From: an uncultured Acidimicrobiaceae bacterium
GTDB lineage: Bacteria; Actinomycetota; Acidimicrobiia; Acidimicrobiales; Ilumatobacteraceae
DNA: 14,831 nucleotides
Assembly (NCBI GenBank): GCA_903919215.1
Contig: CAIXHI010000381.1
Span: 1-14,831 of the forward strand
Direction: 5' to 3'
Numbering within the stretch: the first letter of the stretch is position 1; each line of letters starts with the position of its first letter. Below, in pieces: positions 1 to 7,007 of the stretch. The position numbers and the translations under genes are program-made. The notes under the pieces were generated by a model. That model made no database searches, was not told the DNA's origin, and saw only the letters and a program-made list of their open reading frames with translations.

Positions 1-139
1 CTCCGAGGGCGAGCATCCCCCGGGGTCTCGGTGAATAGTGGAGAGTGGGCTGCGGTACAGGGGCGAAAGATCGCTGGGAAAGAAACACCTGGCCAGAGCG
101 CTTATTGGCGACGCCTGACCTCAGAGAGAGAGAATCGCA

Positions 140-835
140 ATGTGGGGCGGCGTTGGTGCGAATCCTTGTCGCGTGAAGAACGCAGGCGTCGAGCGTTCGC
201 CTGAGCGGCCGATCCCTACCGGTGACGAGGTGTGGACACTTGCGGCGTCGGTCGACAAGCGGTTCCGCGCCCTGGTGCTGATGGTGGCGTTCGGTGGCCT
301 CCGCTGGGGCGAGGTGATCGCCCTGCGTCGTGGTGACTTCGATGAGGGCGAGCGGATGGTGCACATCTCGCGATCGTTCGTGGAACTGGACGGCGACGTG
401 ATCGAAGGGCCTCCGAAGTCGGCCGCGGGTGTTCGGTCGGTGTCGCTTCCTCCGGTGCTCGCCGTCGAGGTGAAGGCGCATCTCGACAAGTACGTCGGCG
501 CTGATGCCGAGGCGCTCGTGTTCACTGGAGCGAAGGGTGCGCCGTTGCGTCGGTCGAACTTCGCGCCGAAGTGGAACGCGGCACGCACCGCGGCAGGCCG
601 TGCCGATCTACACCTTCACGACCTGCGGCACTTCGCCTCGGTGCTGGCGTCGTCGGCCGGTGCGAGCACGCGTGAGCTGATGCTGCGCCTCGGGCACTCG
701 TCGCCAGCGGCAGCTCTGCGCTACCAACACGCGACGGCCGAACGCGACGTCGAGATCGCTCGCCGCATGGACGCGATGCTCACTGGAGCGAAGGACGCGA
801 CAACGCCGACATTGCGTGTCATCAAGGGTGCGTGA
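140..835 (+). CDS. Tyrosine-type site-specific recombinase (integrase), N-terminally truncated
   Basis: This is the catalytic domain of a phage/integrative-element integrase, which cuts and rejoins DNA at att sites through a 3'-phosphotyrosyl bond. All catalytic residues can be read: Arg55 in GLRWGE, Lys93 in GPPKSAAG, His160 and Arg163 in HDLRH, His186 in LGHSS and Tyr195 in RYQH. At 231 aa it is far shorter than the usual 350-400 aa. The first residues (GANPCRVKNAG) correspond to the linker just before the catalytic domain, so the arm-binding and core-binding domains are missing. The same frame is closed by TGA codons at about 32 and 113, so no upstream part is joined in frame. A purine-rich GAGAGAGAG stretch precedes the ATG, so the fragment may still be translated. 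It is most likely a remnant of an element inserted at the tRNA-Gly to its right. Family assignment is firm; activity is doubtful. Confidence 0.85.
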   Translation: MWGGVGANPCRVKNAGVERSPERPIPTGDEVWTLAASVDKRFRALVLMVAFGGLRWGEVIALRRGDFDEGERMVHISRSFVELDGDVIEGPPKSAAGVRSVSLPPVLAVEVKAHLDKYVGADAEALVFTGAKGAPLRRSNFAPKWNAARTAAGRADLHLHDLRHFASVLASSAGASTRELMLRLGHSSPAAALRYQHATAERDVEIARRMDAMLTGAKDATTPTLRVIKGA

Positions 836-866
836 CAGTCGCGCTGTGTCACGCCTGTGTTAGAGC

Positions 867-884
867 GGCCCTAGGAGGCCTTTT
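867..884 (+). terminator. Weak candidate terminator after the integrase remnant
   Basis: GGCC, a six-base loop and GGCC are followed directly by TTTT (881-884). The stem is only 4 bp, so this is a weak intrinsic terminator at best. A second small inverted repeat, GTGACA (832-837) with TGTCAC (847-852), overlaps the integrase stop codon. Confidence 0.25.
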
Positions 885-931
885 CGGAGTTCATCCGCAC
901 CGCCAGAAACATGCCCTGACCTGCGGTGGAA

Positions 932-950
932 GCTGGAGCGGGCGACGGGA
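932..950. repeat. Partial duplicate of the tRNA-Gly 3' end (att-like site)
   Basis: GCTGGAGCGGGCGACGGGA here matches 1069-1087 at 18 of 19 positions, the only change being C for T at 943. The matching part of the tRNA gene holds the encoded CCA, the discriminator base, the 3' strand of the acceptor stem and the start of the T arm. That is the segment integrases of this family commonly use as the crossover core. It lies between the integrase remnant and the intact tRNA, 137 bp from the original. The reading as an att remnant is inference. Confidence 0.5.
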
Positions 951-980
951 TCCGTCGCTCGCGTGGGCTGCTTCGTGCCG

Positions 981-999
981 CTTGGGGCGGCTTCGCCGC
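981..999. repeat. Hairpin repeat, copy 1
   Basis: CTTGGGGCGGCTTCGCCGC contains the perfect hairpin GCGGC-TTC-GCCGC (987-999). The same 19 bp, with one substitution, recurs at 1052-1070. A degenerate further copy can be read at about 966-983. The hairpins lie downstream of tRNA-Gly on the minus strand. Confidence 0.6.
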
Positions 1000-1051
1000 G
1001 GGACCGGGGGGCGGCAGCTGGGTGCTCGCTCCTCCCGATTCCGTGCGCCCG

Positions 1052-1070
1052 CTTGAGGCGGCTTCGCCGC
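1052..1070. repeat. Hairpin repeat, copy 2, directly after tRNA-Gly
   Basis: CTTGAGGCGGCTTCGCCGC is the second copy of the repeat at 981-999. Read on the minus strand, its hairpin (1058-1070) starts immediately after the encoded CCA of tRNA-Gly. It could act as a 3' processing or termination structure, but no T-run follows, so it is not a standard intrinsic terminator. Confidence 0.5.
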
Positions 1071-1145
<75 letters not shown>

Positions 1146-1156
1146 GAAGGTGGGAG

Positions 1157-1162
1157 AGCCTA
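1157..1162 (-). promoter_or_regulatory. Candidate -10 box for tRNA-Gly
   Basis: TAGGCT fits the TAnnnT form of -10 boxes. It overlaps the TAG stop codon of the CYTH-CHAD gene and lies 11 nt before the tRNA 5' end. A GGTTGC sequence sits 17 bp upstream as a poor -35. If real, the tRNA has its own promoter in addition to operon read-through. Confidence 0.3.
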
Positions 1163-2716
1163 CCGACTTTCCTGCTTGCGCAACCACCGGCGAAGGCGAG
1201 GATCTGCGACCTTTGGCCAGGTGTCGAGAAAATCGCGACGGACCTGACGCACTTCCGCCCGCATTGCGGCGTGGAGGCGGCCAAGTACGAACCCCGCCGC
1301 ACCGGCTGACTTGGGGTGTGTGGCGATGGTGTGGGCCTGGACACTCGCAATGGACGCATCCTGGTGTTGACCGAGCAACTCGGTGATGGTGCTCAGCCGA
1401 AGCTCGAACTTCGTGGCCGGCTTGCCGAACACCGGCACCAACACGTCGACGGCGTAGCGCACGCGCTTGGCCCGAATGCGCGCTCGGTGCCATGGCTCGT
1501 CGGCACCCTTGCGGTGCAATGCGTTCACGTCGTCGGCCAGATCGTTCCACGCGTCGCGCACCAGTGGTAGCAGCACCTCGCGGCACGACGCGTCGGCGGC
1601 AGCGGTGAAGTGCGGCGAGTGGGCGGCCTCAACCAGCGCATCAAGCAGCGCTGTGTAACGAGGTGAGTCCAATGCGGCCGCGGCGCGGGTACGGCCGCGT
1701 GCGGCCGAACGCGACATTGCGGTACGCACCTCGCGCTCGGCGGCCTGACGGTCGGCAGGGGTCACCTTGCGCATCGCGCCCACGGCATCCAGCAGGCGCG
1801 CCTCCAGCACCTCAGTGTCGCGGGCAACCCCCAACTCCTCGGCAACTACGCCCATCTCGTCGCGCAGTGGCTCAGCCCATTCGTGGACGAACAGACACTC
1901 GAACACCTTCAGCGCACTCCGCAGACGCCGGAGCGCCACTCGCATCTGATGTACGGCGTCGGGTAGGCCGCGGCGGATACACAGGTCTTGCCATTGGATG
2001 ATGGCCACCTGGCGCATGATGTGCGCGTGCAGCGCATCAGCCGCAGGGTCGTCAGCGCCGACGATGGGTGGCAGGCCGACATCGGGCAGTTCCGTGGCAC
2101 GTGGCCCGAGCGCGCGAACAGCCTTCGATGCGAAGCTGGCCTGCTTCGCCCCGGCAGCGATCAGCGTGTCCACGATCGAGTCGAGATCGCTCGCGATGCG
2201 GCCCGCCGCTGCCTCGACTTCGATCTCGCGAAAACGCGATCGCACCTTTCCGTCGACGAGGACCGAGACATGGTCGTCAGTCAGTTCTGCCAGCGGTGTG
2301 CCATCAACGTCGAGCAGTGCAACAGGCCGACGCTGGTTCCGCAACGTGGCCACCGGCGCCAGTGGTGCACCGCGGGTGATGCCCTGCACCATGTTCACGA
2401 ACGCCTGCGGTGGTTCGCCCGGTGTGTCGAGCGGTAGGTGTAGTTCGTCGCGCGTGGCGTCGTCGGTGCCGGGCAACTTGAGGTGCCAGCCATCGTCGCC
2501 ACCGCCGGTGCGTCGGCGCATGGTGATGCGGTGTCGGGCCAGGCGCAGGTCGTCCGTGTCGTAGTACGTGGCCGTCAGCACCAGGTGGGGGAGTGCCGTC
2601 GCGTGCGGCAGTTCGGGCAGTCGGAACCGCGCCGGTACGTCGAGCTTGCGCTCGATCTCCTGGTGCACCGCCACCCCATTCACCCTGCCACCGTACTCAA
2701 TCTGTTGTGTACTCAT
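1160..2716 (-). CDS. CYTH-CHAD domain protein (polyphosphate-linked triphosphatase-like)
   Basis: The N-terminal CYTH domain (about residues 17-205) carries the ExExK signature as E20-I-E22-R-K24, and the basic strand ITMRRR (64-69) supplies phosphate-binding arginines. CYTH tunnel enzymes bind inorganic triphosphate, thiamine triphosphate or similar substrates with divalent metal. The C-terminal CHAD domain (about 225-505) is a helical bundle. It shows the conserved basic helices HQMRVALRRLRSALKVF (256-272) and RARIRAKRVRYAVDVL; CHAD domains are known to bind polyphosphate. The length of 518 aa is usual for this fusion. The start ATG overlaps the permease stop as ATGA (2716-2713), implying translational coupling in a three-gene operon. 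The fold is certain. The exact substrate (triphosphatase or a polyphosphate-responsive regulator of the ABC system) cannot be decided from sequence. Confidence 0.9.
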   Translation of the reverse strand: MSTQQIEYGGRVNGVAVHQEIERKLDVPARFRLPELPHATALPHLVLTATYYDTDDLRLARHRITMRRRTGGGDDGWHLKLPGTDDATRDELHLPLDTPGEPPQAFVNMVQGITRGAPLAPVATLRNQRRPVALLDVDGTPLAELTDDHVSVLVDGKVRSRFREIEVEAAAGRIASDLDSIVDTLIAAGAKQASFASKAVRALGPRATELPDVGLPPIVGADDPAADALHAHIMRQVAIIQWQDLCIRRGLPDAVHQMRVALRRLRSALKVFECLFVHEWAEPLRDEMGVVAEELGVARDTEVLEARLLDAVGAMRKVTPADRQAAEREVRTAMSRSAARGRTRAAAALDSPRYTALLDALVEAAHSPHFTAAADASCREVLLPLVRDAWNDLADDVNALHRKGADEPWHRARIRAKRVRYAVDVLVPVFGKPATKFELRLSTITELLGQHQDASIASVQAHTIATHPKSAGAAGFVLGRLHAAMRAEVRQVRRDFLDTWPKVADPRLRRWLRKQESR

Positions 2717-5160
2717 TCCACGATCCTCAATGTGCCGGGGACGTTCATCCGCCGCATACGTCGCAATGTCAGCAGTGGGGCGACGGCGACAGCAACCACG
2801 CCGAGCAGCACCGCCGTGAGGATGGTGGTGCCCGAGATGATCACCTTCATACCCAACTCGGGCATCGTCGTCGAGATCACACTCGACGCCACCCAGTTGA
2901 CGACCACTGCGCCGAGCCCGATCCCGATCGCTGTACCGAGCAGCCCGTAGATCAGACCCTCGACGATCTCGATCGCCATGACTCGGCGAACCGGCAGACC
3001 GAACGCGAACAGCGTGGCTCGTTCGCGAGCCCGTTCGTCGGCGTTGATGCTCGTGGCGTTGTAGGCGATCAGCAGCGCCAGCAGGAGGATGAAGCCTTCC
3101 AGCACGCGGAACACGGAGGTGAAGCTGTCCATCGAGTTGCGCAACACGGTGCTCGACATTGACACCGGTTGCACCGAGGCCACGCCAGGCAGCGCGAACA
3201 ATGCGCGCTGCACATCGTCGGGGGTCGTGCCCACCGACGGCAGCAGGTACGCGGCGTTGGCCAGACCATCGGCACCGAACACCGACAACTGCGAACGGTC
3301 GAGATACACCCCGAAGCGGTACGGGCTGGGATGCACCCCGGCGATCGGAACCACTGTGTCGACCATCGCGATCCCGGTCGCCGACAGGGCCGGATGCGTG
3401 AGGATCACCGAGTCGCCCACCGACAGATGCAAGTCATCCGCGGCGGTGCGCGAGATCACGATCCCGTGGTCGCTGTTGCCCGCTGCGATGGTTGGTGTCC
3501 AGACCTCGCTGGTCATGTCGATCGCCTCGACGATCACATCGAAGCCGCTCGTCATCGGCTGCCCGACAGCTCGGACATGGCCACCCACGCGCAACACCGG
3601 TTCGATCGCCCCGACCGTCGGCGAGGAAGTGAGCGCTGCGAACTGATCGCTGTCCACCTTGACGAAACCGTCGAGCGCGACGGCGACCCGATCCGGATGG
3701 TCGGCGAGCACCTCGCGGTCGTTCGCATCGACCGTGCCGTAGAACGAGTCGAGCATTCCCAGCACCGCCACCAACGTGGCAACTGCCGCGCCGATTCCCA
3801 GCGACGTCAACAACGTGCGCCGTGGAGTACGCAGGACATTCGCGATCGGCATACGTCGGAACGCACTGCGCGGCCACGGCAACCGACGCAACAGCGGTGC
3901 CAGGCCGCCACGCGCCGTGCGATGAGTGGTGGTGATCGCATCGACCGGCGACATGCGCACCGCCCGCACGACAGGCCACGCAGTCGCCACCAGCGGCAGG
4001 ACGAACCCGAGTGCGGCGCCACGTGCGAACACAGCCCATTGGAATCCGGTGTGCCACACAGGCATCGGCAACGTCGTCATATACACCGGGCGCAAGGCCC
4101 AGATGGCCAGCAAGCCGACGCCCATTCCGAGTACGACGCCGGCGAGCGCGATCTGGACACCCACAAGCATCGGTCGCAGTGCGAGTTGGCGCCTCGAAGA
4201 GCCGAGGGCCATCGCAATCCCGATCTCGCGTCGCTGTGCCTCCACCATCCTGCTGGCGAGGTTGAACGCTCCGAACGCAGCACCCGCCAGGATCAGCATC
4301 GCGAAAACGTTGTTGACCTTCTGGTCGCCGTCGATGTCGTCGTAGAGCAGTCGATAGGTCGTGTCGTCTCGGGCGGTCATCACCGTCTCGCCGAGGCCCA
4401 GGTCCGCAGCGGCGAATGCTGCAGTCACCTGGGCCTTCACTTCGGCTACTGGTACGTCGGCACGAACGTTCAGCACCAGGTCGTTGACCTTGCCGTCCAA
4501 CCAGGTCAACCGCTGGGCCGTCGCCAGCGGTACGAACACCGCCGCGAAGTTCGCCTGAGCGAAGAAGCCGCCGTCCTCGGTGGTGACGAAGAAGTACTCC
4601 GGGGCGAGGCCGAGACCCACTGCGGTGACCGATTGGTCGCCGCTGAGCCGCACGGTGGTGCCTGCCGGCAGGTCGTAGAAGTCGGCAAAGTTGCGTTCGA
4701 GCACGGCGGTCGCCCCGCCGTCATCACCTGCTGTCAGCGCCCGCCCGTCACCTGCGGCGACGAAGGGGATCATCAGTTGCGGGCCACCACCGGACACATC
4801 AACGCCGACGATGCGACCCGGCACCAGGATCGAACGCCTGGGTGTTGATGCATCCACCTGCGTCGGTTCGATCAGTCGCTCCTCGGCGACCGAGACGACC
4901 GAAGGGTCGGGCAGATGCTGCAACACAGCGACCAACGCGCCGGCAGGGGCGGTGGCACCCTCTGCTGCCTTGACACGCAAGTCGTACATTCCGGTCATCG
5001 CAAAGCTGTCTGCATTCGACTCCCGGCGCCAGGTGGCGGTGCTGCCCAACGCCGAGTACACGCCCGTACCGATGGCGATCACGAACGCGATGGCAGCGAC
5101 CTGCAACCACTTCTTGCGCAGGTCTCGTGCCGACCACCGAAGCGTGAACCACAGGCGCAT
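2713..5160 (-). CDS. ABC transporter permease, two FtsX domains (MacB/LolC-like)
   Basis: This is an inner-membrane subunit of a mechanotransducing-type ABC exporter and the partner of the ATPase just upstream. A transmembrane helix near residues 20-40 is followed by an extracytoplasmic MacB-like core (about 45-275). The first FtsX domain (about 285-412) contains the coupling motif EAQRREIGIAMALGSSRRQL. A second half repeats the plan: a membrane helix near 450-470, an extracytoplasmic domain, and a second FtsX domain from about 695 to the end, with ERARERATLFAFGLPVRRV. Residue numbers count from the GTG at 5166. That GTG abuts the ATPase stop with no ribosome site, whereas ATG 5160 has AGGTGAGC directly before it, so the ATG is preferred (815 aa). 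Its 3' end overlaps the CYTH-CHAD start. Substrate is unknown; such systems move lipids, peptides or lipoproteins, or signal to cell-wall hydrolases. Confidence 0.9.
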   Translation of the reverse strand: MRLWFTLRWSARDLRKKWLQVAAIAFVIAIGTGVYSALGSTATWRRESNADSFAMTGMYDLRVKAAEGATAPAGALVAVLQHLPDPSVVSVAEERLIEPTQVDASTPRRSILVPGRIVGVDVSGGGPQLMIPFVAAGDGRALTAGDDGGATAVLERNFADFYDLPAGTTVRLSGDQSVTAVGLGLAPEYFFVTTEDGGFFAQANFAAVFVPLATAQRLTWLDGKVNDLVLNVRADVPVAEVKAQVTAAFAAADLGLGETVMTARDDTTYRLLYDDIDGDQKVNNVFAMLILAGAAFGAFNLASRMVEAQRREIGIAMALGSSRRQLALRPMLVGVQIALAGVVLGMGVGLLAIWALRPVYMTTLPMPVWHTGFQWAVFARGAALGFVLPLVATAWPVVRAVRMSPVDAITTTHRTARGGLAPLLRRLPWPRSAFRRMPIANVLRTPRRTLLTSLGIGAAVATLVAVLGMLDSFYGTVDANDREVLADHPDRVAVALDGFVKVDSDQFAALTSSPTVGAIEPVLRVGGHVRAVGQPMTSGFDVIVEAIDMTSEVWTPTIAAGNSDHGIVISRTAADDLHLSVGDSVILTHPALSATGIAMVDTVVPIAGVHPSPYRFGVYLDRSQLSVFGADGLANAAYLLPSVGTTPDDVQRALFALPGVASVQPVSMSSTVLRNSMDSFTSVFRVLEGFILLLALLIAYNATSINADERARERATLFAFGLPVRRVMAIEIVEGLIYGLLGTAIGIGLGAVVVNWVASSVISTTMPELGMKVIISGTTILTAVLLGVVAVAVAPLLTLRRMRRMNVPGTLRIVE

Positions 5161-5166
5161 GCTCAC

Positions 5167-5883
5167 CTACCAGTGCAGATCGGCGACGGCGGCCTTGCCA
5201 CCACTTGGGGGCCCGTCACGTACGACGCGTCCACCGCTGAGTTCGATCACCCGGTCGGCGATACGTGAGATCTCGCGGTTATGGGTCACGACGATGACGG
5301 TGTGACCCAGCGCCGCTTGCTGCTGCAGCACCTCGAGCACCTGCACACCGGTGTGGAAGTCGAGATCGCCAGTGGGTTCGTCGGCCACCAGGATCGGATT
5401 GCCGGTGGCCAGCGCGCGAGCGATCGCGACGCGCTGCTGCTCACCGCCCGACAACTCGGCGGGGTAGTGGTGCACTCGTTCGGCCAGCCCGACCTCGGCC
5501 AGCACGGCGGCGGCCTTCTGTTTGGCACCCTTGGCGCGACCGGCGATCTCCACCGCACATTGCACGTTTTCCAACGCGGTCAACGTGGGGAACAGGTTGA
5601 AGCTCTGGAACACGAACGACACCGTCTCGCGACGGAAGCGGAACAGTTCGTGCCGGGGTGCGGAACTGATCTCACTGCCGCTCACGATCACCTGGCCGGT
5701 GGAGGCGGTGTCGAGCGCCCCGATGAGGTTCAGCAGTGTGGTCTTGCCGCTACCGGATGGCCCGAGCACGACCACGAACTCACCTTGTTCGATGTCGAGG
5801 TCGACATCGCGCAGTGCGAACACCTCGCCGGTGCCGACGGTGTAGCGCCGCGACACGTTGCGCAGATGCACTGCGGAAGTCAT
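5167..5883 (-). CDS. ABC transporter ATP-binding protein (LolD/MacB family)
   Basis: This is the cytoplasmic nucleotide-binding subunit that drives the FtsX-type permease encoded next. Numbered from the ATG at 5883 (238 aa), it has Walker A GPSGSGKTT (41-49), Q-loop Gln93 in VFQSFNLFPT, signature LSGGEQQ (144-150), Walker B ILVADEPTGDLD (164-175) and switch His201 in VVTHN. The order and spacing are those of the LolD/MacB/FtsE group. The frame extends upstream to a TTG at 5928 that has a GGAG seven bases before it and would add 15 residues. ATG 5883 is preferred because it gives the usual short lead into HLRNVSRRY, but the TTG cannot be excluded. The stop TAG directly abuts the permease. This is the first gene of the operon with the permease and CYTH-CHAD gene, divergent from the SPFH gene. 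Confidence 0.93.
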   Translation of the reverse strand: MTSAVHLRNVSRRYTVGTGEVFALRDVDLDIEQGEFVVVLGPSGSGKTTLLNLIGALDTASTGQVIVSGSEISSAPRHELFRFRRETVSFVFQSFNLFPTLTALENVQCAVEIAGRAKGAKQKAAAVLAEVGLAERVHHYPAELSGGEQQRVAIARALATGNPILVADEPTGDLDFHTGVQVLEVLQQQAALGHTVIVVTHNREISRIADRVIELSGGRVVRDGPPSGGKAAVADLHW

Positions 5884-5957
5884 GTCTGCAGTGTCCGGCA
5901 ACGATGGCCGGGGAGACAAGAGCCGCAAGTCACCACTCCGTTCCGAACGATCACTCG

Positions 5958-5975
5958 GCGCTGCCTAGACTGCGC
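5958..5975. promoter_or_regulatory. Imperfect dyad over the SPFH gene -10 region
   Basis: This 18-bp stretch, GCGCTGCCTAGACTGCGC, is symmetric at 7 of 9 base pairs around a central TA. It contains TAGACT (5966-5971), a TAnnnT -10 box for the plus-strand SPFH gene about 30 nt upstream of its ATG. The position in a divergent intergenic region suits an operator. No clear -35 box is seen. Confidence 0.3.
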
Positions 5976-6000
5976 TCACACCCAGTCGGAGGTACATCCC

Positions 6001-6951
6001 ATGAGTTCTGGTGCTGTCATTCTCGTCGTCCTCGGCGCGATCGCCCTGCTCACGTTGCTCACCGGTCTACGTACGGTGAACCAGGGAACAGTGGCGGTCA
6101 CTACCATTTTCGGTAAGTACAAGCGCACCCTGCGCCCGGGCCTCAACGTGGTGGTGCCCATCGTGGAGAAGATCTTCCGGCGGATCAGCATCCAGAACCG
6201 CGCTGTGGAGTTGCAGTTCCAGGCGATCACCTTCGATCAGGCCAACGTCTACTTCACGGCGATGATGGTCTACGGCGCGATCAGCGAGTCCGAAGACACG
6301 ATCAAGAACATCGCCTTCAAGTTCGTCAGCGAAAAGGACTTCCTCACGGCACTCGTGCGCAGCGTCGAGGGCAGCACCCGCGGGTTCGTCGCCACCAAGA
6401 AGCAGGCGGAGATCCTCGCCTTGCGCGGCGAGATCGTCGCTGAGGTGAAAGAGAACCTCGACCACGTGATCGAGACCTGGGGCTACCACCTCATCGACCT
6501 GCAGCTCAACGACATCACCTTCGACCAGGCGATCACCACCTCGATGGCGCAGGTGGTGGCCAGCAACAACCTGAAGGCTGCCGCCACCAACGAGGGCGAC
6601 GCACTGCTGATCCGCAAGACCAAAGAGGCGGAGGCGCTCGGCACCGCGGTGCGAATCGAGGCCGAGGCCGAGCGAACTGCCGCTCAGTTGCGTGGCCAAG
6701 GCGTTGCGCTGTTCCGCGCCGAGGTCGCCCGTGGTCTCGCGCAGGCAGCCCGCGAGATGGATGCCAACAGCGTGGATCAGTCGCTGATCCTGTTCTCGAT
6801 GTGGACCGAATCCATTCGCCACGTCGCCGAGAATGGCAGGGGCAACGTGCTGTTCCTCGACGGTTCACCGTCCGGTATGGAGAAGCAGATGCAGGATCTG
6901 ATGGCCATGCAGCAGCTGCACGTGGTGCAGCACCCGACCACGCCGACATGA
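6001..6951 (+). CDS. SPFH/band-7 (stomatin/prohibitin-like) membrane protein
   Basis: The 316-aa protein has one N-terminal transmembrane helix (about residues 5-22), then a band-7/SPFH domain (about 25-200) opening with GTVAVTTIFGKYKRTLRPGLNVVVP. An Ala/Glu-rich coiled-coil segment (about 200-260) typical of flotillin-like oligomers follows. SPFH proteins form large ring or cage assemblies on membranes and organise lipid microdomains or membrane proteases. Similarity in the core is to the hypersensitive-induced-reaction/stomatin group. ATG 6001 is chosen because GGAGG (5988-5992) lies eight bases upstream and the membrane helix follows at once. The frame is open much further upstream, but that part is antisense to the ABC ATPase. 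No NfeD-type partner gene is next to it, so the client is unknown. Confidence 0.9.
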   Translation: MSSGAVILVVLGAIALLTLLTGLRTVNQGTVAVTTIFGKYKRTLRPGLNVVVPIVEKIFRRISIQNRAVELQFQAITFDQANVYFTAMMVYGAISESEDTIKNIAFKFVSEKDFLTALVRSVEGSTRGFVATKKQAEILALRGEIVAEVKENLDHVIETWGYHLIDLQLNDITFDQAITTSMAQVVASNNLKAAATNEGDALLIRKTKEAEALGTAVRIEAEAERTAAQLRGQGVALFRAEVARGLAQAAREMDANSVDQSLILFSMWTESIRHVAENGRGNVLFLDGSPSGMEKQMQDLMAMQQLHVVQHPTTPT

Positions 6952-6992
6952 ACGCCGTGGGTCCAGTCGGTCAACTAGCGAGGAACTGCGGT

Positions 6993-6998
6993 TAACAT
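6993..6998 (+). promoter_or_regulatory. -10 box for a leaderless Rieske oxygenase transcript
   Basis: TAACAT is followed by nine bases and then the GTG start at 7008, so transcription would begin at or next to the start codon. No ribosome-binding sequence is at usable distance (the nearest GAGGA ends about 24 nt away). The -35 region is not convincing. Confidence 0.5.
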
Positions 6999-7007
6999 CG
7001 CGCCCCA

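Noticed and set aside
1..139. Missing N-terminal half of the integrase at the window edge
   Set aside because: The integrase frame has stops at about 32 and 113, and the other plus-strand frames show no integrase core-binding motif. No gene can be supported here.
3169..4848. Long plus-strand open frame (559 codons) opposite the permease
   Set aside because: The translation is rich in Arg, His, Gln and Asp with no fold or motif. It is the mirror of the well-supported FtsX permease in high-GC DNA.
5281..6000. In-frame N-terminal extension of the SPFH protein by 240 codons
   Set aside because: It is antisense to the ABC ATPase. The membrane helix and the ribosome site at 5988-5992 mark ATG 6001 as the start.
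6067..6822. Minus-strand open frame of 251 codons opposite the SPFH gene
   Set aside because: It is a shadow of a clear band-7 protein and has no independent motif or ribosome site.
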